Source: Acanthaster planci (Eukaryota; Echinodermata; Asteroidea; Valvatida; Acanthasteridae). Taken from it: 39,050 bases of DNA. Under the pieces are notes generated by a model. It worked only from the letters and a program-made list of their open reading frames with translations, was not told the origin of the DNA and did not search any database. The stretch covers positions 2,701,019 to 2,740,068 of the forward strand of contig NW_019091365.1 in NCBI RefSeq assembly GCF_001949145.1, written 5' to 3'. Below are positions 10,881 to 39,050 of this stretch, piece after piece. Within the stretch, counting starts at the first letter, position 1. Each line of letters begins with the position of its first letter. The translations under genes and the position numbers were made by a program.

Positions 10881-13767
10881 GATTTTTTTTCCCTCTGAGT
10901 CACCACTTTTTTTTTCATTTCCCTCGGCGCAGAACAAACAAGGCAATTTTTTTAGGTTTGAACGCAATTAGTTAAAGAATGCTGATTTATTTTCACCGAT
11001 ACTTTTAATTTCCTAAATTTTCGACAGTGAAACTGATCCCAACCGGGCCGGGTCCATTTCTTCTCAGTGATCTACGTATACAAGTTGTGAAGTTTATAGT
11101 GAATGTTTATTATTGATGTATCAACAATGACAGATCCACGGGTGGCACAGTCGGGCGGCACTCACCTCCCTTTTTTTATTGATAGAAATACATTTTCATT
11201 TGTTATAACAACAAATTTCGTTTGCTTTCAACCTTAGAATAATTTGATATTTTCAAAGAGAAATTCTCACAAAAGATACATCCCACATCCTCTTGGGTCA
11301 CCCCAACGCTGCAACAAATGCGTTGCAACCGCCGCTCTTTCTTGTGAATGGTTGATCCATGATGCACTGGCCCGACAGGTCTGCCAGAAAAATAGAAGCA
11401 GGAAAATGATGAAATAAACTCAAAAGAAACGAACAATATTTCCTGCTAGAATTTCAACAACAGAAAATGATAGCGAGAATCAGTGACGCTTTTGGTTTTT
11501 ACCAAATTCTCGCAGCAAGGGCTCAATACAACCTCTACATATTACAGTGCATAGCTTATTCAGTCCCCCCCGGTAACCCACGTTACATTTAAATTTGATC
11601 TGACTGAAACGTAATGTTGTTATTTTCATTAATCCGTTCCTCATCGGCCATCAGTTTAATAATATCGGAATTCGAGTTACAAAGCCTGATGCTTTCTTGA
11701 CCTTTCCTTCTGTCCTCTTTCATTCATCCATGCTTGGTTGATTCTCTGCTTGTTTGTCCTGTCTACTTTTCATTTTGCCTTTGAGAAAGATTCTGCTAGG
11801 ATCGGAACGTCAGGCCTTCCATTTCATATCTCTCTAGTTGCTGTGCATGAAAGCGGCATGATGGACACCGTAAGGTTTATTCTGTACCAAAATAAGCCCT
11901 TCACATTAAAATATTAACGAAACACATCCATTTTGCACAGTTATGGGCAGCAATGCCACGATGCATCGTCTACGATTTACTCCTGCAAAACAGTACGACT
12001 TCAACACGCATAATACAAAATTGATAATTATTTTACTTTTTCTTGTACAATTTGCCCAAAATGTACATTGGTCTATACTCACCAGTCATATGTCATTTTA
12101 GTTTTCCACAAACAACGCCAGAAAACACACGCAAAACGGCACGGTAGACACAATGTTGGGACAGGACAACATTGACCTCCTGAGTGAATGAGGGGGCTGG
12201 AGAACGTACGGCTATTGCCAAGTGTCCCAATAATTTTATCCAGGATTGTAGCTACCGGTCTCTAAATAATGACAGGGACCAGTCCAAGGTATCCACTCAC
12301 GTAACACGGTACACTTCTTCACTATTAAGAGAGGTCCCTTCTGCGATCTTGAATTAAGACAAGATTACCTTTCACTGGGGACTTGTCCATAGTCAAAATA
12401 ATTCAAATCACATGAGATGGTCTTCGTGACGCGTTTCAGAATGCTCTCTAATTTCATAACCTGTATTATAAACCTGGGTTGCATATTGCCCGAGTGGGTG
12501 AGTGTTACCTTCATACACTGTTAAGAAATCAGAAAGAGGCAAGTTACTTTTTTATTAAGTAATTTATGCATGAACATTTATTGCTTGCCTTTTTATAAAT
12601 ATGGTCCCATTCGATAAATATGGTTCCATTAGTAGATCGTCTGGGTGAGTGATCGTAAACAATGCGCATGTCGCACGATAAATGCCACAACAGAGTTATC
12701 ACGGTAATGTTTTCACATTCAGCCCACAAATCGGGAAAGGTGAATTCACACATTAAAATCCGTGCAAAAGTTGCTGGTTGGTGTGAAACAAAGGCGCGCG
12801 AACAAGTGACGCGCGGAACCATCTGACACGTTCCACATCGTTGGCTATCTGGTGAGAGATGCAGGTCGGAAACGCAAACGTGCGAAATAAGTCGCAATAA
12901 CTTCGCCCAAAGGCACACAGTGAAGAAGACATAATGGAAGAACTACTCCAGGACTAAGAGTACCGTTGCTTCAATTAACGTTTTGTCCCTTGCAAGTGTC
13001 CATGCCTCCGCATTGGAATATTGCATTCTATAGATTGTGAAGGTAAGGTGAAGATATGATTTTGCTCATTATGCGTTTGTTTTTTTTTTTTTGTCTGATA
13101 TTTGGTTTCAGGAGATGTGGTTCCGATAACGAAATCTGCACATTTCATGCGTAGCCAATGTATCTCCATTCAATTTATCTTTGTTCATCATCCATTTAGA
13201 AGATCTATCGCGCTTTTCAAAATTGGGGCCTGTTGTTGAAATCCGTTTGATAATGTACGTAGAATCCTAAGTTTCTGGGGCTAGGGGAAATACTTGGAAT
13301 GTGCAGTGACTAATTATCAAATAAATATTAATGCCTAGAAAAATGTTCAATCACTTTCCAAAAGACGAGAAACATGACGGGGCGGTGGTATATTGGTGCT
13401 TTCCAATGTTTGTATTTTCTTGAATATTCAGGGTGATGAGATCTCCATGAGTTGACTTACTGTGTAGTCTTGCATTTTACAAAGCTATATAGCCTCATGC
13501 CAGGGTAAACAAATTACATGGAGTTATACAAAACTATTGCAGCATAAATTAAATTCCAACCAGTCAACAAAGATGCAGTAATGAGTAATAAGCATGAATA
13601 CCGTCTGCCGTTTGGATGGTATCTGAGATACATCTTTCATCTAATCTGCACGAAACCGTTTTGAGATTTCGAATGTATTCGCTTCCGATTCTGCAACAAA
13701 AACCTATGATATATCAGTCTAGAATAATTTCAGAGAAAATATTCTTTCTACAGAGACACAAGTTTCG
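10881..13767. other. Gene-free stretch upstream of the SUR-like gene
   Basis: No coding exon was recognised on either strand. A 124-codon minus-strand frame at 12544-12918 has no family resemblance. A truncated tRNA-type repeat head is listed separately at 11139-11170. Untranslated exons of the SUR gene could lie here but cannot be identified from sequence alone. Confidence 0.4.
11139..11170 (+). repeat. Truncated tRNA-derived repeat head (A box only)
   Basis: tggcacagtcgg fits the polymerase III A-box pattern (TRGCNNAGYNGG), and the following ggcactcacctccc resembles the D-arm to anticodon part of tRNA-derived SINEs. A poly-T run then breaks it, and no B box follows within 60 bp. This is probably a 3'-truncated SINE fragment. 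Confidence 0.4.
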
Positions 13768-13808
13768 TATTTATAGGCCTCCCCCAGAGACTATCACTGG
13801 CCCCGCCC
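13768..13808 (+). promoter_or_regulatory. Candidate core promoter of the SUR-like gene
   Basis: TATTTATA at 13768-13775 lies 58 bp before the ATG. It is followed about 25 bp later by an initiator-like ctatcact and then a GC box, ccccgccc (13801-13808). The start context is acaacaATGG, a good match to the animal consensus. This would give a 5' UTR of about 40 bp unless upstream untranslated exons exist. Confidence 0.45.
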
Positions 13809-13833
13809 TGCACATCACACGGTCGAGACAACA

Positions 13834-35386
<21,553 letters not shown>

Positions 35387-36262
35387 GAGTCAAAGATCAG
35401 TACTGTCTCAAGTTACCTGCATCTGGTTTCTCATGCTCTTTGCAAGAGTACGCTGTATCTACAATTTATAAAGTTTACTCTGCGATTCGTTTGCTTTGTT
35501 GGTCCAACACTACGATTTCAGCACTATCATTTTTAATCCAACACAACAGAGTGGTGATCCAAATTGCATGATTTTCTATCTAGCGCCACATGGTGTTAAC
35601 TAATTAAAACCAATCGTTTTCAGCTCTACAGCACACATTATTTAGTCAAACATCGCTGGCACCATCTGATACTGCGACCATACGTACCCTAAACTCGAGT
35701 AAGGTACTAGAGATGATGATGATTAAGTTTTTGCGGGATGAATATATCGATGACACGATATCAACTATCCAACGGATGCGTTGACAGAGACAATAAGCAG
35801 TGAGCCGAATACATGTACAGCTTTCTGCTTGCAAATTTTGTGGCGCTGACTAGCCTCGCTTATAAGTTTGCCTGCTATATTGCATCACACGATAATATAT
35901 TAGCATCACAGTTTGAGCATGGCTATTTTGCTGCACAGGCCGCACTTATAGGTAGCGGTAGGTCGTTGGATCCGGTGATTAATTAGGCACGCTTTTAATA
36001 CTTTTCAAACTTTTGTGTAAGACACTAATGGTTCCACGAAGAATGGCTCGACAAACAATTTTTTCTACATGTGGAAAAAGTATGTGGTAAAATTGTCCCT
36101 AAAGATAATATATGTTTATGTAATGTTGACTTTTGGTTTCTTTTAATTGAATGGTGTAAATGTAGTTAAGAATTCATAGCATTCCTTTGCTTACGAATTT
36201 GACCTGCAGGTTGCGTTTCCATGGAAAATATGTATGATTACGTAGTTTTTGAAATCAATAAA
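35387..36262 (+). other. Probable 3' UTR of the SUR-like gene, with AATAAA at its end
   Basis: No coding sequence follows the stop. The first AATAAA is at 36257-36262, followed by a T-rich stretch, which would give an 870-bp 3' UTR. An earlier ATTAAA near 35603 is a weaker alternative. Confidence 0.5.
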
Positions 36263-36343
36263 CAAAATGTCTCAAGTCAATTTATTTCTCATTAAATTTT
36301 ATTCCAATTCCCTCATTTGTTTGTTAAAAATTATTTGCAGCTG

Positions 36344-36753
36344 GGAAGGGGGGAGCAAGGCACTCGTTTATAATAATAAGCCACTTGAGAGTTAAATTTG
36401 AATAAAATCTGGTACACTGTGTTGTCTGATTGCACAGAAACGTAACAATTTGAATTCCCCAGACTAAAGACACTGTTGCTATACCTCGTGATTCGGGGCA
36501 AGCTTTTGCATAGCGATCATTATCTCTGTAATGGACTGGTTCCTTTGTGCCGTACTTATCCATTGAGAACAATGTATCGTTGCAAGGCTTCTCTTATGTA
36601 ACCAAGCAAAAGCTTGCCCCGAATCATGAGGTATAGCAACAGCGGTTTTAGTATGGAGAATTCAAGGTGTTATGTTCACGTAAATTTAAAGAACTCAGTG
36701 TACCAGATTTTATTCAAATTTAACTTGCAAATGCTTATTGCCCCGACCCTTCC
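36344..36753. mobile_element. Foldback element with ~150-bp inverted arms
   Basis: The left arm 36344-36509 and right arm 36606-36753 are inverted copies. The inner 38 bp pair with one mismatch (ctgttgctatacctc-tgattcggggcaagcttttg), and the arms also share ttgaataaaatctggtacac and gttaaatttg. The 96-bp loop holds a block (36558-36616) related to 2551-2609. No transposase frame is present, so it is non-autonomous and MITE-like. Target duplications are not clear. Confidence 0.8.
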
Positions 36754-37383
36754 TATGAAAAACGCATGTGCAAAGGTTCAGATACGCCCATTTTATTATA
36801 ATTACCCCTAACCTCCCAGGAAAAAAATGACGCTGACCGTTCACCGTGCATGACATCGTCGTAGGTGGAGCTATACACGTACGTGTCGGTGCATTGGCGC
36901 ATCCTCAACGCGCACGTGAAACGTTTGTGATCCACGTTATCAGCCAGTCCTGTTCGAGCTGATAATGAGCATACATATCTCTGACCAATGACTACCTCTC
37001 ATCTTCGGATTCCAGCAGTCTGAACCAGGCGAGGCCCGCATCGCCGTGTTCATTTCAGATGTTTCTCTCACCTTAACACGTCCAGACCTGCACGGGTAGT
37101 GGTCTACCCGTTTCCCAAATACGGCAATCAGACAGATAGCCTTGATTCCATCCCATTTGTTCCTCTAAAAGACGTTGTTGAAATTAGTCATATCATTACG
37201 TTTCTTTAGACTTATGCATCACTGGCTGAAATTCTGTGTCATCTGCCACTCATCACCCTTTTTCGAATTTTATCGTTATATCGCCTGAGACTTCAGTTGA
37301 CTATATTTGACACACTTCTTCAAGGTGTGAATTGGTGAACGCAGAGCATTCAGAGAATTCACTTAAAATCAAACACCCTAACG
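36754..37383. promoter_or_regulatory. Upstream region of the fibrinogen-domain gene
   Basis: A CpG-rich patch at about 36831-36930 holds the 12-bp palindrome acacgtacgtgt (36875-36886) and gcgcacgtgaaacg. A possible TATA element, tatattt, is at 37302-37308, about 30 bp before a plausible start site and 76 bp before the ATG. The promoter call is inference. Confidence 0.35.
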
Positions 37384-38394
37384 ATGGCGAAAGTCAACGC
37401 TGGTCTCCAAGTGATGATCATTTTGGGAGCGGTCATTTTTGTTGGTGGACATCAATGCAATCAACGCCAACAAATCATGCACGCAGCGGAAAATCACGCT
37501 CTGCGAGGGTTTGCGTATTGGCAAAACACTGTGCGATCTCGTGTCGTCTGCAGACGGGAATGCAGCATGAACGCGCGTTGCAAGTCTTTCAACTTCAACG
37601 ACTGCAACAAACTGTGCGAGTTGAACCTTGCCACAAGACGAGAGCAGCCTGGAGACTTCATAGCCACCCACAGGAGTGTATACTTTGACGCAGATGAGGA
37701 CTCACCCCTCTTCTCGTTCACTAATAACTCCTTGAAGTACTCTGAAAGCTGCAAGATGCTTTTAGACGCCGGCCATCGTTCAAGCGGTGTCTACACTATC
37801 TACCCAGGGGGGTACTATGCTGATTGCCTCCTTGTCTACTGTGATATGGACACCGATGGCGGGGGCTGGATTGTGTTCCAGAGGCGACAAGATGGCAGCG
37901 TCGACTTCTACCGTATCTGGACCGAGTATCAGTCTGGCTTTGGTGATCTTTCAGGTGAGTTCTGGCTGGGCAATGACAACTTGGTGACTCTGTCGTCTGA
38001 TGATTCACGAGGAAAGTGGGAACTGCGGATCGATATGGGGGACTGGGAGGGCAAGACGAAGTGGGCGAAGTATACAGACTTCAAAATATCCCAAGGTAAC
38101 TACATTCTAAATTATGATCAGTACGATGGCCGGAGTACAAACTATGACGCACTGGACCGCCACAGGGGGAATCCCTTTTCAACGAAGGATCGTGACAATG
38201 ATACATCACCGAAAACGAATTGTGCCAAGAGATTCAAAGGAGCCTGGTGGTTTCATAGCTGCCTGCATTCTAATCTAAATGGTCGATATTATCCCGGTGG
38301 GAATGCAGGAAATGATTGGGGTTTGTACTGGTATCCGAGGACAAGGTATTCTCTTAAAACATGCAGCATGAAAATGCGCGAAAGTCGGCATTAA
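37384..38394 (+). CDS. Secreted PAN/apple-like plus fibrinogen-related domain protein, intronless
   Basis: A 336-residue protein in one exon. Residues 1-23 form a signal peptide (hydrophobic QVMIILGAVIFVGG), so it is secreted. Residues 25-103 form a PAN/apple-like domain with cysteines at 25, 56, 60, 66, 74 and 78. Residues 121-334 form a full fibrinogen C-terminal domain: GVYTIYPGG, CDMDTDGGGWIVFQRR, DFYRIWTEYQSGFGDLSGEF and WLGN near its start, the calcium loop DRDND (269-273), then CAKRFKGAWWFHSCLHSNLN with the Cys280-Cys293 pair, and a close before MKMRES. Related proteins (ficolin, tachylectin, FREP) bind acetylated sugars in innate immunity or adhesion. Sequons lie at N114 and N272. The ATG has context acgATGG. 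No poly-A tail or flanking duplication suggests a recent retrocopy. The domain call is secure; the ligand is unknown. Confidence 0.92.
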   Translation: MAKVNAGLQVMIILGAVIFVGGHQCNQRQQIMHAAENHALRGFAYWQNTVRSRVVCRRECSMNARCKSFNFNDCNKLCELNLATRREQPGDFIATHRSVYFDADEDSPLFSFTNNSLKYSESCKMLLDAGHRSSGVYTIYPGGYYADCLLVYCDMDTDGGGWIVFQRRQDGSVDFYRIWTEYQSGFGDLSGEFWLGNDNLVTLSSDDSRGKWELRIDMGDWEGKTKWAKYTDFKISQGNYILNYDQYDGRSTNYDALDRHRGNPFSTKDRDNDTSPKTNCAKRFKGAWWFHSCLHSNLNGRYYPGGNAGNDWGLYWYPRTRYSLKTCSMKMRESRH

Positions 38395-39050
38395 ACATTG
38401 ATTTTGCTGTATAAAACCAAAAAGAAACTTTGAGCCCACTTTCGTGAGCAAAGATGGACTCTTTAAAGCTCTTAAGGCGATATGGTTCCCATAAGGTTTT
38501 TGAACTCGGACAAGGCTTGGCCTGTCAAAAGAATGAGAATTACAATTCGCAGACTCTCCTACAATGTTTGTAACTCTATAGGTACGAGTTCATGTTGTTT
38601 GATGGTGAAAAATGACAATACCCAATTGTATGTGATATTGAACTTTACTTTGCGTTTTTTAATGCCCCACAGTGGTTTGCAAACAGTTTCTCCTCTCCGT
38701 TTTATCATGAGTGAACGCCATTAAGAACATTCGTTTACAGAGAATTTAGTAACTAAGAGCAATATTTTGCATTCTGTATGTATGTAGCAACTGCATTTAC
38801 GCACAGCTTTTTGTCAATTGTTATCACTGTATTTATCGCTGATGTGTCATTTTTCAGCAGTGATGTAGTCAAGTACTTTTTGAGAACCAAGATCACTACC
38901 AAATATTTAACTAGTTAGGAGGGAACAAAGCAGAAGTACATCAGCAGATGATGGTACATGCATAAAGGTAAGATTACAAAGCTACATAATGACTTCAGAC
39001 CATCACTGTTTGATTAAAATTAACTTTTAAGGACAATAGCACTCGGAAAG
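38395..39050. other. Region after the fibrinogen-domain gene
   Basis: No further gene was recognised before the window ends. ATTAAA overlaps the stop codon (38391-38396); no AATAAA was seen here, so the polyadenylation site is unresolved. Confidence 0.4.

Noticed and set aside
10489-10971. Open frames crossing the N run on both strands
   Set aside because: Their length comes from unknown bases in the gap.
10258-12385. ggggacttgtccat present near 10258 and 12371
   Set aside because: A 14-bp match is expected a few times by chance in 39 kb, and the flanks are unrelated.
12544-12918. 124-codon open frame on the minus strand
   Set aside because: No domain recognised and no exon signals; treated as chance.

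Overview
The window is intron-rich animal nuclear DNA: GT/AG introns, long AT-rich non-coding stretches, scattered foldback and tRNA-derived repeats, and one assembly gap of 252 N. The gene set (an HNMT-like methyltransferase, a sulfonylurea-receptor ABC transporter, and a secreted PAN plus fibrinogen-domain protein) suggests a marine invertebrate. I would guess a deuterostome, most likely an echinoderm, from protein similarity and repeat style. No direct species marker was found.

Layout, all genes on the + strand. (1) 1-4.3 kb: a 44-bp tandem repeat at the left edge, then the last three coding exons (2137-4276) of a histamine N-methyltransferase-like gene. Its first exon or exons, with the main SAM motif, lie upstream of the window. 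(2) 4.3-13.8 kb: about 9.5 kb without a recognisable protein gene. It holds a 277-bp foldback element, a CpG-rich module with paired CCAAT boxes and a CRE, a tRNA-like sequence, a truncated tRNA-type repeat head and the N gap. (3) 13.8-35.4 kb: a complete sulfonylurea-receptor gene (ABCC8/ABCC9, SUR type). I reconstructed 31 coding exons whose splice phases all agree, giving about 1,597 residues without an internal stop (human SUR1 is about 1,581). A TATA-like box lies about 65 bp before the ATG, and the first AATAAA is at 36257. (4) 36.3-36.8 kb: a foldback with about 150-bp arms. (5) 37.4-38.4 kb: an intronless 336-residue secreted protein with a PAN/apple-like and a fibrinogen-related domain.

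The three genes have no evident common pathway, and the neighbourhood looks like ordinary gene order rather than a functional cluster. SUR proteins assemble with Kir6 channels into ATP-sensitive potassium channels. In vertebrates ABCC8 and ABCC9 each sit beside a Kir6 gene, but no Kir6-like exon was recognised here. The most interesting content is in the SUR protein. It keeps the N-terminal TMD0, a disulfide-spaced cysteine pair and the asymmetric nucleotide-binding sites. It appears to lack the RKR retention motif, differs at several drug-pocket positions, and carries a PKA-type RRAS site in an acidic linker between NBD1 and TMD2. I found no convincing wholly new biological system. The repeat structures and SUR differences are the leads worth following.
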